The position numbers and the translations under genes are program-made. The notes below the pieces were generated by a model. The model saw only the letters and a program-made list of their open reading frames with translations. It was not told the origin of the DNA and did no database searches. A DNA stretch of 64,000 nucleotides, from assembly GCA_020859985.1 (NCBI GenBank), contig JAJBVD010000006.1:62001-126000 (forward strand), given 5' to 3'. This stretch comes from Clostridiales bacterium. Its GTDB lineage: Bacteria > Bacillota > Clostridia > Lachnospirales > Lachnospiraceae. This document shows positions 8,888-18,710 of this stretch, one piece after another; position 1 is the stretch's first letter, and the number at the start of each line of letters is the position of its first letter.

Positions 8888-11800
8888 ATGGCATCTACAA
8901 TGGCAGTTCCTGAAAAAAGCAGACGCGGTGCATCCGCGGCGATTTCCAGAAAGCGCGTATGGCCTGCGGCAGTGGTAAAGAACCGTAGACTGTCCACGCT
9001 GCTTCATATGCTGGTCGGAGTGCTTGTATTTACGTCGATGATGGCGATTAACACCGCCGCGACGAATATGACGATGGATGAGTTCGATGAGATCGTAAGT
9101 ACATACACCGTGGACGATTCCATTCCGGATTACAAGGAATATCTGGCCGGGTACGACGAGGTTTATCCGAATACGGAGATTGTTGTGACAGCGGATGATC
9201 TGGAACGTTACGATGAGTCTGATGAGACGGTGGATCCGGTGATCTATACGGATTATGAGGGCCTTGAGGGAGACAGCGTATATACCAGTGAGGATTCTCT
9301 GGCGGAGTTTACGTTTACCGTGGAAGAAGAGGGCTTTTACAACATCGTACTGGATTATTTTCCGGTAGAAGGAAAAGGCTCCTCGATTGAGCGTGCGTTC
9401 TTTATTGACGGGGAGCTGCCGTACGAGGAGCTGGCGCTGATCTCTTTTAACCGCGTATGGGTGTACGATGTGGAAGAGGGCGATACGGATGAGAGCGGCT
9501 CTGCCACCTATGACTGGGGCAAGGATAATCAGGGCAACGACAACAAGCCGAGCATGACCGAGGCGCCGGAATGGATCAGCAGCTACGTCTATGACAGCGA
9601 CGGTTACATCACTTCCCCGCTGAAGGTGTATCTGACTGAGGGAGAGCATACCATCTCTCTGCTTTCCGAGCGTGAGCCGATGGTGATCAATGCGATTACC
9701 TTCTGCAAGGCAGAGGAGACCTCTTCCTATGAAGAAGTCAAGGCGGAACAGGATGCCGCCGGAGCAGAAGATACGGCCGGCATTTCCATTACGATCGAAG
9801 GCGAGAACGCGACGAAGAGCTCTTCCCAGATGCTTTACCCGATTCAGGATCAGTCTTCCCCGTCGGTATCTCCGTCGAGCGCGAAGGCGCTGCTGAACAA
9901 TACGATCGGCGGCAATTCCTGGCGTCTGGTCGGACAGTGGATCGAATGGGATTTTGACGTGCCGGAGAGCGGCTATTACAATATTTCCCTTTATGACGCG
10001 CAGAACACAGTGCGCGGTATCTATGTGTCGCGCCGGATCACGATCGACGGCGAGGTGCCGTTTGAGGAACTGGAAGCCTACGGTTTCACCTACAGCTCCA
10101 GCTGGAGAGAGGATGTCCTTTCGGACGAGGATGGGAACGCCTATTCCTTTTATCTGGAAGAAGGGCATCACACCATCCGCATGGAAGTGGTGCTGGGTGA
10201 TTTCTCCGATATCATCAGCGAGGTGCAGGATTGTGTGACACAGCTGAACAGCATTTACCGCGAGATCATCAAGATCACGGGTGTGTCGCCGGATACCTAC
10301 CGCGACTATCAGATTGAGAGTACGCTGCCGGGCCTTGTCGATGAGCTGACGGCGGTGCGTGATCAGCTAAACGAAGCGATCGAGGCGCTCGAAGCGCTGA
10401 TCGGTGATAAATCCGATAAGGAGACGGTACTGCTCACGATGCGTGACCAGCTGGATTCCCTGATCAAAGATCCGGAATACTTCGTGCGAACGATCAGTTC
10501 CTATAAGACGAATGTCCGTGCCTGCGGCAACTGGATCACGCAGGTGATCGAGCAGCCGCTGGCGATCGACCGCATCAACATCTATTCGGCGGATCAGACC
10601 ATTACATATGAGAATACTTCCGTCTGGAACCGGATCACGTATGAGTGCAGCCGCCTGTATTATTCGTTCATTATTGATTACAACCAGATCGGCAACGTCG
10701 CGGATAATACAGATGAGGGAGCAACGATCACGCTCTGGATCGGCACCGGCCGTGATCAGGCAAACGTAATTAAGTCGATGATCGATGAGACGTTTACAAG
10801 TGAATACAATATCAACGTAAATGTTCAGCTGGTTGATATGAGTACGCTCTTAAAGGCGGAGCTTGCCGGAGAAGGCCCTGACGTGGCGATTCAGGTCGCG
10901 AATACGAATGGCATCGCCGGGGCGGTCTTAAACACAGGCAATGATACGCCGGTCAACTATGGTATTCGTAACGCCGTGCTGGATCTCTCCCAGTTTGACG
11001 ATTTGGAGGAGGTGACGGAGCGGTTCTCCGACGCGGCGATGGAGGCATTGCAATTTGAGGGCGCGACCTACGCGCTGCCGGAGACGACCACCTTCCCGGT
11101 GATGTTCTACCGGAAGGATATTCTGGAGGAGCTGGGACTGGAGGTGCCGGAAACCTGGGATGATGTGAAGGTTGTTATGACCGTACTTGCGCAGAACCAG
11201 ATGGAATTCGGTATGCTGCCGACTGAGCAGCTCTTTGCCTCCCTTCTCTATCAGAACGGCGGCTCCTATTACACAGAGGACGGTATGGCTTCGGATCTGG
11301 ATTCCGATACGGCAGTCAATGTATTCAAGGAATTCTGTGAGTACTATACGGATTACGGTCTCGACTATGAGACAAGCGTGGAAGAACGTTTCCGTACCGG
11401 TGAGTGCCCGATCATCATTGCGGATTACACCGTGTATAACAACCTCGTGGTATCCGCACCGGATATCGAAGGACTCTGGAGCTTCACACAGATTCCGGGC
11501 ACGGAGCAGGAAGACGGAACGGTCGATCACAGCGTGGCCTGCACGGGTCTTGCGAGCATGATCATGGCGAGCACGGATTATCCGGAGGAGTGCTGGGAAT
11601 TCCTGAAATGGTGGTCTTCGACAGATGTTCAGACCCAGTACGGACGCGAGATGGAGAGTCTGATGGGTTCTGCGGCGCGTGTGCCGACCGCGAACCTGGA
11701 AGCGTTTGAGAATATGGCATGGCCGGTAGATGATATGGAAGCGCTGGAGGCTGCGTTCGAGTGGGTGGACGGCATCCCGCAGGTACCGGGCGGCTACTAT

Positions 11801-11950
11801 TCATGGCGAAATGTTTATAACGCATTCTATACGGTAGTGACCAACCTGGATACGGCTTCGCCGCGGGAGGAACTGATGGACAAGGTACTGTATATCAATG
11901 CGGAGATTACCTACAAGCGCACCGAGCTGGGACTTACGGTGGCAGAATAA
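8888..11950 (+). CDS. Giant membrane-anchored solute-binding protein with two N-terminal carbohydrate-binding-like modules
   Basis: 1020 residues, more than twice a normal family 1 solute-binding protein. A cytosolic basic start and one membrane helix (about residues 37-58) are followed by two jelly-roll-like modules at about 125-275 and 295-440. Both contain a GFY/GYYNI strand, an IDGE-PxEEL loop and an EGxHTI strand. A helical, probably coiled-coil region (440-545) leads to the solute-binding domain at about 610-1015 (ITLWIGTGRDQ, ALPETTTFPVMFYRKDILEELGLEVPETWDD cut here only as a description of the hinge region). There is no lipobox: the helix is the anchor. It should deliver oligosaccharides to the permeases that follow directly. 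Confidence 0.85.
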   Translation: MASTMAVPEKSRRGASAAISRKRVWPAAVVKNRRLSTLLHMLVGVLVFTSMMAINTAATNMTMDEFDEIVSTYTVDDSIPDYKEYLAGYDEVYPNTEIVVTADDLERYDESDETVDPVIYTDYEGLEGDSVYTSEDSLAEFTFTVEEEGFYNIVLDYFPVEGKGSSIERAFFIDGELPYEELALISFNRVWVYDVEEGDTDESGSATYDWGKDNQGNDNKPSMTEAPEWISSYVYDSDGYITSPLKVYLTEGEHTISLLSEREPMVINAITFCKAEETSSYEEVKAEQDAAGAEDTAGISITIEGENATKSSSQMLYPIQDQSSPSVSPSSAKALLNNTIGGNSWRLVGQWIEWDFDVPESGYYNISLYDAQNTVRGIYVSRRITIDGEVPFEELEAYGFTYSSSWREDVLSDEDGNAYSFYLEEGHHTIRMEVVLGDFSDIISEVQDCVTQLNSIYREIIKITGVSPDTYRDYQIESTLPGLVDELTAVRDQLNEAIEALEALIGDKSDKETVLLTMRDQLDSLIKDPEYFVRTISSYKTNVRACGNWITQVIEQPLAIDRINIYSADQTITYENTSVWNRITYECSRLYYSFIIDYNQIGNVADNTDEGATITLWIGTGRDQANVIKSMIDETFTSEYNINVNVQLVDMSTLLKAELAGEGPDVAIQVANTNGIAGAVLNTGNDTPVNYGIRNAVLDLSQFDDLEEVTERFSDAAMEALQFEGATYALPETTTFPVMFYRKDILEELGLEVPETWDDVKVVMTVLAQNQMEFGMLPTEQLFASLLYQNGGSYYTEDGMASDLDSDTAVNVFKEFCEYYTDYGLDYETSVEERFRTGECPIIIADYTVYNNLVVSAPDIEGLWSFTQIPGTEQEDGTVDHSVACTGLASMIMASTDYPEECWEFLKWWSSTDVQTQYGREMESLMGSAARVPTANLEAFENMAWPVDDMEALEAAFEWVDGIPQVPGGYYSWRNVYNAFYTVVTNLDTASPREELMDKVLYINAEITYKRTELGLTVAE

Positions 11951-11962
11951 AAAAGAAGTATT

Positions 11963-11989
11963 GTAACTGTAAAGGTACTGAACAGTTAT
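11963..11989 (+). repeat. Dispersed 27-bp imperfect palindrome, copy 1
   Basis: Begins GTAACTGT, then AAAGGTACTGAACAGTTAT. The left arm GTAACTGT pairs with the right arm ACAGTTAT apart from the last base. It lies in the gap between the solute-binding protein gene and its permease gene. Confidence 0.75.
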
Positions 11990-12047
11990 GATGATATGTT
12001 CTGTCTGTCAGATATGGCTGGCAGGATGTGGGAAGGAGATCGAGAGT

Positions 12048-13007
12048 ATGAGCAGAAAGAAAGATCCGGGTGCTGCGGCAGTTCCTGCAAGCGCTGCGGA
12101 AATAGCAGCAAAGCAGAAAACGCTTCGCTACCAGATCAAAAAGAATAAGACCTGCTATGCAATGCTGGCGCCGTTTTTTATCCTGTTTTTCCTGTTTACG
12201 GTGCTGCCGGTGCTGATGTCTGTGTTCTTCAGCTTTACCTACTTTAATATGCTGGAGATGCCGACATTCAATGGCTGGAACAACTATATCAAGCTGTTTT
12301 TGGAGGATGACATTTTCATGATCGCCCTGAAGAATACTCTGATCTTCGCGGTGATCACTGGCCCGATCAGCTACATCCTCTGCCTGCTTTTCGCGTGGAT
12401 CATCAATGACTTTAAGGGGCCGCTCCGCACGTTCCTGACACTGATCTTTTACGCACCGAGTATCTGCGGCAACGCCTACATGGTCTGGAGCCTGATCCTG
12501 ACCGGCGACCGTTATGGCTACCTCAATGGTATCCTGCTGAGAATCGGCATTATCGATGAAGCTATCAGCTGGATGAAGACAGAAAAATACGTGCTGCCGA
12601 TGCTGATCATTGTACAGTTATGGCTGTCTCTGGGTACCGGCTTCCTGTCATTTATCGCCGGCCTGCAGACGGTAGATAAGAACCTGTATGAAGCGGCGGC
12701 GCTGGACGGAGTAAAGAACCGCTGGCAGGAGCTCTGGTATGTGACGCTCCCGGCGATGAAGCCGCAGCTGATGTTCGGCGCGGTCATGCAGATCACGCAG
12801 TCTTTTGCGGTAGCGGATATTTCCATTCAGCTGGCCGGCAACCCGTCTGTCAACTACGCGGGCGCAACAGTGGTCACGCATCTGCTGGATTACGGGTCAA
12901 CGCGATTTGAGATGGGATATGCATCCGCAATCGCAACGGTACTGTTCCTGCTGATGGTGGGCACGAACCAGTTGGTACAGAAAGTATTAAGGAGGGTAGG
13001 CGAATGA
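12048..13007 (+). CDS. Sugar ABC transporter permease, MalF/UgpA type
   Basis: 319 residues from the ATG at 12048, chosen because GGAAGGAG at about 12030 gives a proper ribosome site; the frame is open back to 11988 over part of a repeat. Six hydrophobic segments and the cytoplasmic EAA loop (EAAALDGVKNRWQELWYV) that docks the ATPase are visible. It forms the membrane channel with the overlapping next gene. No ATPase is present in the locus. Confidence 0.93.
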   Translation: MSRKKDPGAAAVPASAAEIAAKQKTLRYQIKKNKTCYAMLAPFFILFFLFTVLPVLMSVFFSFTYFNMLEMPTFNGWNNYIKLFLEDDIFMIALKNTLIFAVITGPISYILCLLFAWIINDFKGPLRTFLTLIFYAPSICGNAYMVWSLILTGDRYGYLNGILLRIGIIDEAISWMKTEKYVLPMLIIVQLWLSLGTGFLSFIAGLQTVDKNLYEAAALDGVKNRWQELWYVTLPAMKPQLMFGAVMQITQSFAVADISIQLAGNPSVNYAGATVVTHLLDYGSTRFEMGYASAIATVLFLLMVGTNQLVQKVLRRVGE

Positions 13008-13924
13008 GCAGAGCAAAGACATCCGAAGAAGCTGCCCTTAAGAAGAATTTAAGAAAGATTCCATTCTGGAAACGGCCGAGAGAGAAAAAGCTGAACCGCT
13101 CGATGGCGGGCAATTCGCTGCTGTTCGTAATCATGGCGATCTGCGGTGTGTTCATGGCACTGCCGCTGGTGATGATTATCAACAACGCCTTAAAGCCGTT
13201 GGATGAGCTGTTCCAGTATCCGCCGAAGATTTTTGTGCGGAACCCATCCCTGGATAACTTCACGGACCTGTTCGTGATCATGAACGATTCCTGGGTGCCG
13301 TTTTCAAGGTACATACTGAATACGGTCATCATCACCGGCGGCGGTATGGTGGGACACGTGATCTTCGCATCCCTGGCTGCTTATCCGCTGGCAAAGCACA
13401 ATTTCCCGGGCAAGACAATCCTGTTCAACATGGTTGTGCTTTCGATGATGTTCTCCTGGCAGGTGACGCAGGTTCCGCAGTATCTGATCATCAGCTGGCT
13501 GCATATTAACAATACCTACGCGGCGCTGATTTTACCGGCATTTTCCTACGGCATGGGCCTGTATCTGATGAAACAGTTCATGGAACAGATACCGGACGCG
13601 CTGCTGGAGTCGGCCCGACTGGACGGTGCAAGCGAGTGGAAGATTTTCTGGAGCATTGTGATGCCGAACGTAAAGCCGGCCTGGCTGACCCTGGCGATCT
13701 TCCAGTTCCAGCAGATGTGGGGCAATACAGGAAGCCTGTTCCTGCGCAACGAGGAATTGAAACCTCTGCAGTACGCGCTGCAGCAGATTTCAGCAGGCGG
13801 AACAGCGAGAGCGGGTGCGGCGGCCGCGGTAACCTTTATCATCGCCATCGTGCCGATCACTTTCTTCCTGATCTGCCAGAGCAACGTACTGGAGACGATG
13901 ACGACGTCCGGTATGAAAGAATAA
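13004..13924 (+). CDS. Sugar ABC transporter permease, MalG/UgpE type
   Basis: 306 residues; its ATG overlaps the stop of the previous permease by 4 bp, so translation is probably coupled. The EAA loop reads ESARLDGASEWKIFWSIV. A long basic N-terminal tail precedes the first membrane segment (LLFVIMAICGVFMALPLVMII). With the previous gene it forms importer 1 of the locus. Confidence 0.93.
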   Translation: MSRAKTSEEAALKKNLRKIPFWKRPREKKLNRSMAGNSLLFVIMAICGVFMALPLVMIINNALKPLDELFQYPPKIFVRNPSLDNFTDLFVIMNDSWVPFSRYILNTVIITGGGMVGHVIFASLAAYPLAKHNFPGKTILFNMVVLSMMFSWQVTQVPQYLIISWLHINNTYAALILPAFSYGMGLYLMKQFMEQIPDALLESARLDGASEWKIFWSIVMPNVKPAWLTLAIFQFQQMWGNTGSLFLRNEELKPLQYALQQISAGGTARAGAAAAVTFIIAIVPITFFLICQSNVLETMTTSGMKE

Positions 13925-13938
13925 CGGGAGGGGATGGA

Positions 13939-15462
13939 ATGAGAGAAATAATGAAACAACACAAATCGTCCCGCCCGCAGCGCGGTTTTCAAAAAAGGCT
14001 TTTTAGTCTTCTGACCGCAATGCTGATTCTGGCTCTGGTACCTTTGCAGGCGCTGGCGGACGAGCTTCCGTACGATTCTTACAATTATACGTACTGGAAT
14101 GACATTGTATACACTCCGGCGCCTTACGTGCCGGCGGGCTCTGTGACGGGGGATACGCTCGGTATTGGTAATTTCGCCGAGCCGCAGGATCTCTACGTAT
14201 CGGATGCAGGCCTTGTCTATGTGGCTGATACGGGGAACAACCGCATTGTGGTCCTGAATTCCGACATGGATGAAGTGCTGCAGGTGATCGAGACCTTTGA
14301 CAATGACGGGGAAGAAGATACTTTCAGCGCTCCTTACGGCGTGTTCGTATCGGAAAACGAACAGCTTTATGTTGCGGATTCCAACAACAAGCGTATTGTC
14401 GTACTGACACTGGATGGGGAATTTGTCAAGATTGTGGATAATCCGCAGTCGAACATACTGGAAGATGGCTTTGTCTTTACCCCTCTGAAGGTGGCGGTTG
14501 ATTACGCGGATCGTGTTTATGTGATCTGTCAGAACGCGTTTGAAGGAATTCTGGTCTTTGACAGCGAAGGTTCCTTCATCGGATACTTTGGAACGATTGA
14601 AGTAAAGATCACGCTCTGGGAAAAATTCTGGAGAAGACTGGCGAGCAAAGAAGAGCGCGCGAATCAGCAGCTCTATATTCCGACTGAGTTCACGGGAATT
14701 GATGTGGATGAGGACGGCTTTGTCTACGCGTCCAACATCGATTCGGACGGAGAGCAGGGTGTACGGCGCCTGAACCCGAGCGGTGAGGATGTCATCCAGA
14801 AGGGCGAAAATGGGAACGTCGGCGGTGACCTCACAACCGGTACTTACGGCACCTACGCGGGTCCTTCGGAATTTACAGATGTGACCTACCGCGGGAAAGG
14901 CATTTACTCGGTGCTGGACCGTAAACGCGGGCGCATCTTTACCTATGACCGTGAGGGCAACCTGCTCTACATCTTCGGCGGCCTCGGGACACAGGAAGGT
15001 ACCTTCAACACACCGATCGCGATCGATGAGTGCGGCAGCAATCTGATCATCCTGGACTCTTATTATGGGTCGATCATGATCTTCTCGGCGACCGAGTACG
15101 GTTCCCTGATCAATGAGGCGACCGGTCTCCGCTACGACGGCGACGAGACACAGGCCGTGGAGCTCTGGGAACGCGTGCTTGAATTGGATGAGAACAATGA
15201 GCTGGCGAATACCGGTATCGGCAAGGCCTATCTGACAGCCGGCGAGAATCAGCTGGCAATGAAATACTTAAAGCTCGGCATGAATCAGAAATATTATTCG
15301 ATCGCCTGGAAGCGCTACCGGAACGAGATCCTGACGGAGAATGTCGGCTATGTACTTACTGTGATCGTTGTCGTGATCGCGGTCTGGATCATTGGCAGAG
15401 GGGTGCTGAAACGAAGGAAACATTTGAAAAATCAGAAACCGGCGGAAGGAGGGCTTGCGTAA
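13939..15462 (+). CDS. Extracellular NHL-repeat (beta-propeller) protein with TPR-like tail and C-terminal membrane helix
   Basis: 507 residues from the ATG at 13939, preceded by GGGAGGGGATGG; the longer frame from 13636 overlaps the permease and is rejected. A signal peptide ends in LQALA. Propeller repeats of the NHL type follow (DLYVSDAGLVYVADTGNNRI, QLYVADSNNKRI). A short TPR-like helical pair (LELDENNELANTGIGKAYLTAG) and a membrane helix near the end (VLTVIVVVIAVWIIG) complete it. The propeller would sit outside, anchored next to the importer. Its ligand is unknown; a sensing or scaffold role is an inference. Confidence 0.82.
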   Translation: MREIMKQHKSSRPQRGFQKRLFSLLTAMLILALVPLQALADELPYDSYNYTYWNDIVYTPAPYVPAGSVTGDTLGIGNFAEPQDLYVSDAGLVYVADTGNNRIVVLNSDMDEVLQVIETFDNDGEEDTFSAPYGVFVSENEQLYVADSNNKRIVVLTLDGEFVKIVDNPQSNILEDGFVFTPLKVAVDYADRVYVICQNAFEGILVFDSEGSFIGYFGTIEVKITLWEKFWRRLASKEERANQQLYIPTEFTGIDVDEDGFVYASNIDSDGEQGVRRLNPSGEDVIQKGENGNVGGDLTTGTYGTYAGPSEFTDVTYRGKGIYSVLDRKRGRIFTYDREGNLLYIFGGLGTQEGTFNTPIAIDECGSNLIILDSYYGSIMIFSATEYGSLINEATGLRYDGDETQAVELWERVLELDENNELANTGIGKAYLTAGENQLAMKYLKLGMNQKYYSIAWKRYRNEILTENVGYVLTVIVVVIAVWIIGRGVLKRRKHLKNQKPAEGGLA

Positions 15463-16095
15463 ATGAACAGTTTATTTTCTAAAGAAAAATGGAAATATGC
15501 ATTTTACACGGTGAGCCATCCAATGGACGCCTACTATGAGATCCGTCACCGCGGGCGCGGCAGCGTGCCGATCGCGGTTGTGCTGGTGATCCTGTTTTCG
15601 TTCAGTTTTTCCGCAAACCGTCTGCTGGCGAGCTTCGTGGTCAACGATACGGACCCGAGGTCGGTGAACAGCCTGACGGAGCTAGGTGCGGTATTGCTTC
15701 TGTATCTGCTGTTCTGTGTGAGCAATTGGTCGATCACCTGCCTGATGGAAGGCGAAGGCAGAATGAAGGATATCGCGATCGCAATCGGTTACGGGATGAC
15801 CCCGATGATCTTCTGCTTTAATCTGGCGACCATCGTCAGCCAGTTTGTGGCGGACGGGGAGCAGGCGTTCTACTGGATGATCCTCGCGATCGGCGTTGCC
15901 TACGGGCTGATCATGATACTGATGGGGATCATGACAGTGCAGAATTTTACGCTGGGGAAGACATTGCTCACGATTGTACTGACATTTCTGGCCATGCTGA
16001 TCATCATCTTCCTGATCCTTCTGGTGGCGGATCTGATCAATCAGGTATACAGCTTCTTCTACAGTATCTATCAGGAACTGATTTTTAGAACATAA
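15463..16095 (+). CDS. Yip1-family membrane protein
   Basis: 210 residues starting directly after the stop of the NHL gene, with about five hydrophobic segments and a short cytosolic start (KYAFYTVSHPMDAYYEIRHR), a pattern I associate with Yip1-domain proteins next to carbohydrate ABC systems. No catalytic residues are seen. It is sandwiched between two single-helix proteins with large outside domains, and the three may form one membrane complex. Confidence 0.75.
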   Translation: MNSLFSKEKWKYAFYTVSHPMDAYYEIRHRGRGSVPIAVVLVILFSFSFSANRLLASFVVNDTDPRSVNSLTELGAVLLLYLLFCVSNWSITCLMEGEGRMKDIAIAIGYGMTPMIFCFNLATIVSQFVADGEQAFYWMILAIGVAYGLIMILMGIMTVQNFTLGKTLLTIVLTFLAMLIIIFLILLVADLINQVYSFFYSIYQELIFRT

Positions 16096-16107
16096 GGAGG
16101 AAAGACG

Positions 16108-18705
16108 ATGAGTAAGAGCAGAAAAATCCTTCTCGTGTTGATCGGAATCGTCCTGATTACGGCGGTATCCCTGTTGGGATGGTGGTATTTTCATTACTAT
16201 TCCTACAATGCATACCGGGACTACCTGACCACCTACGAGTATGAGGAAGGTGCGGAATTCACGTCACTTTCAGAAGAAGTAAGTGATGTGGCCGGCATGG
16301 TGCTGGCAGCAGAAAATGATACATTAAAGCTTTACGCGGATACGGAGAGTGGCGAGGTCGCGATCGTGGATAAGCGAAATGGCGAAATTACTTATTCAAA
16401 CCCGGTAAATCTGGAGGATGATTCGGTTGCGAATGAGACCAATAAGAATTACATGAGGTCGCAGTTGATTGTGGATTATTACAACACCTCGCGTACCACG
16501 GGTACCTACGATTCCTACAGCTACTGTACATCGATCGACCAGCTTGAGGTTGAGGCCATCGAGGACGGGATTCGGTTTATCTACACCATCGGTGATATGA
16601 CCGCCTCGACCGGCATCGTGCCGGAGTACATCAGCGAGGAGACGCTGAACGACGTGATGTCGAAGCTCTCCGAGGATGATGCGAAGCAGGTGGCAAAAAA
16701 ATACACGGAAGGTACAACGAGCGGCCTGGCAGACGGCTATCTGGAGCTGCTGGAATCCGCGAAGACCGGTGCTTCTCAGATTCGTAAGTTGAATAAGTAC
16801 TTCGAGGAAGCCGGATTTACACAGGAGGATTATCTCCGTGAGATGGAGGGCTCCGGCATTGAGGGCGCGGTGCCGATCTCCTTTGAGATCCCGCTGGAAT
16901 ACCGTCTGACAGACGATGGTGTTGAGGCGACGATCCCCATGAGCGAGGTCGTGGAGAACGGCGGCGGAACCATTTACCGCATCCAGCTGCTCCGCTATTT
17001 CGGTGCAGCAGGGACGGAAGAGGACGGCTACATGCTGGTGCCGAACGGCTCCGGTTCGCTGATCTACTTCAACAATGGAAAGAACGGGACTTCGGTCTCC
17101 AACTATTCGGAGTATGTATACGGCATCGATCCGCTGATGGCGGAGTACACCGTACTGGAGAATTCGGAAGACGCAAAGATGGCGCTCTTCGGACTGTTCC
17201 GCGAGGAGGAGTCGGGTATCCTTGCCACGATTGAGGACGGCGCGTCGCTGGCTTATATTTCGGCCGGCGTCTCCGGCAAGATCAACAGCTACAATTACGT
17301 GTACGCGACGTTCGTCCTGCGTGGAAATGAAAAGCTTTCCATGTTTGGTACGACAGGCAACGAGGCGGATCTGCCGGTCGTGGAGGATGAGTATTATGAC
17401 GCGAACCTGACTGTCCGCTATACGATGCTGACAGAAGAGGATGCGACCTATTCCGGAGCTGCGAATTATTACCGGAACCGTCTGGTCGAAGAAGGCGTGC
17501 TGACGGCGCAGGAGGACGCTTCCGGGGAAGACATCAAGTTCTATTATGACATCCTCGGCGGTGTGACGATGACAAAGTATTTTCTGGGCGCACAGTACAA
17601 TGGCGTCTACGCGATGACGACCTTTGAACAGGCCGGAGAGATATCGGAAAGCCTGTCGGCGAACGGGATTACGAATCAGGTGATGAACTTTCAGGGCTGG
17701 ATGAACGGCGGCTATTACCACAGCGTGGTGGATCAGATCCACCTTTCATCGAAGGTGGGAAGCAAGTCGGCACTGGAGGAATTAAGTGAAAGTCTTACCT
17801 CCTCCGGAAGCACGTTCTACGCGGATGTAGCGTTCCAGAAAGTGACAGAAATCAGTAAACGTTATTCGTTCAGCAATGAGAGCTCCCGTTATTACGGCTC
17901 CGGCTACATTGCGGATTTTGGTCTGGTGAACCCGACCACGCTGAGGCAGACATCCGGGCTTGGGTATGACTCCAATCTGTACGCGCTGATATCGCCGAAG
18001 TATCTTGTGCGTTATATCAGTAAGTTTACGACGAAGATTGAAAACTATGATATTAGCGGCATTTCCTTACGGGATCTCGCAAACGAGCTGCACTCTGACA
18101 AAAAGCGGACGAACGTCATCGACCGCGAGGAAGCGCTCGACGTGGTGCTCGGGTCTTTGGCGGAAGTGGAAGAGACCGGAAAGAACGTCATGCTGAACGA
18201 TGCGAATGATTATGCGTTTGCTTATGCGGACGATATCATCAATGTGCCGCTGACCGGCAATGACTATTATATCATTGATGAAGATGTTCCGTTCTATGAG
18301 ATGCTGCTTCACGGCTACATCGATTATTCGGGCGATGTGATCAATTTAAGCGACACCAGCGATGAGACGGATATCATTTTAAGTCTGATCGAGAACGGCG
18401 CTTCGCCGCACTACATGTTCTCATACCAGTCGTCCAGTGATATCAAAAACACTAGTGTGAACTATTTCTATTCTACGGAATACAGCACCTGGTCGGACGA
18501 TGCGCTGTATGTCTACACGGAGGTCAACAACGCGCTGAAGTATGTGAACGGCGCCGAGATCGTCGAGCATGAGATTTTAAGCAGCAATGTCCGGGCGGTC
18601 ACCTATTCCAACGGCGTGACGATTTATGTGAATACCGGTACGAAGGATGAGACGGTGAACGGTGTGACGGTACCGGCAAGAAGCTACACAGTGGAAGGAG
18701 TGTGA
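16108..18705 (+). CDS. Large membrane-anchored DUF5696-type protein, glycoside-hydrolase-like
   Basis: 865 residues. One N-terminal helix (ILLVLIGIVLITAVSLLGWWYF) anchors a large outside region. The first half looks like a beta-rich sandwich domain (about 60-430). The second half is likely a barrel (about 450-800) with segments such as MNFQGWMNGGYYHSVVDQI and FGLVNPTTLRQTSGLG. The overall pattern matches what I know as DUF5696, proteins found beside ABC importers in Paenibacillus and Lachnospiraceae. No catalytic pair can be named with confidence. A good AAGGAGG ribosome site precedes the ATG. Confidence 0.7.
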   Translation: MSKSRKILLVLIGIVLITAVSLLGWWYFHYYSYNAYRDYLTTYEYEEGAEFTSLSEEVSDVAGMVLAAENDTLKLYADTESGEVAIVDKRNGEITYSNPVNLEDDSVANETNKNYMRSQLIVDYYNTSRTTGTYDSYSYCTSIDQLEVEAIEDGIRFIYTIGDMTASTGIVPEYISEETLNDVMSKLSEDDAKQVAKKYTEGTTSGLADGYLELLESAKTGASQIRKLNKYFEEAGFTQEDYLREMEGSGIEGAVPISFEIPLEYRLTDDGVEATIPMSEVVENGGGTIYRIQLLRYFGAAGTEEDGYMLVPNGSGSLIYFNNGKNGTSVSNYSEYVYGIDPLMAEYTVLENSEDAKMALFGLFREEESGILATIEDGASLAYISAGVSGKINSYNYVYATFVLRGNEKLSMFGTTGNEADLPVVEDEYYDANLTVRYTMLTEEDATYSGAANYYRNRLVEEGVLTAQEDASGEDIKFYYDILGGVTMTKYFLGAQYNGVYAMTTFEQAGEISESLSANGITNQVMNFQGWMNGGYYHSVVDQIHLSSKVGSKSALEELSESLTSSGSTFYADVAFQKVTEISKRYSFSNESSRYYGSGYIADFGLVNPTTLRQTSGLGYDSNLYALISPKYLVRYISKFTTKIENYDISGISLRDLANELHSDKKRTNVIDREEALDVVLGSLAEVEETGKNVMLNDANDYAFAYADDIINVPLTGNDYYIIDEDVPFYEMLLHGYIDYSGDVINLSDTSDETDIILSLIENGASPHYMFSYQSSSDIKNTSVNYFYSTEYSTWSDDALYVYTEVNNALKYVNGAEIVEHEILSSNVRAVTYSNGVTIYVNTGTKDETVNGVTVPARSYTVEGV

Positions 18706-18710
18706 GAGGG

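Noticed and set aside
8705-10171. 488-residue frame on the - strand opposite yesL and the solute-binding protein
   Set aside because: It crosses two real genes and its translation has the His/Arg-rich look of antisense frames.
13636-13938. N-terminal extension of the NHL gene
   Set aside because: It overlaps the permease gene; the ATG at 13939 has a ribosome site and starts a signal peptide.
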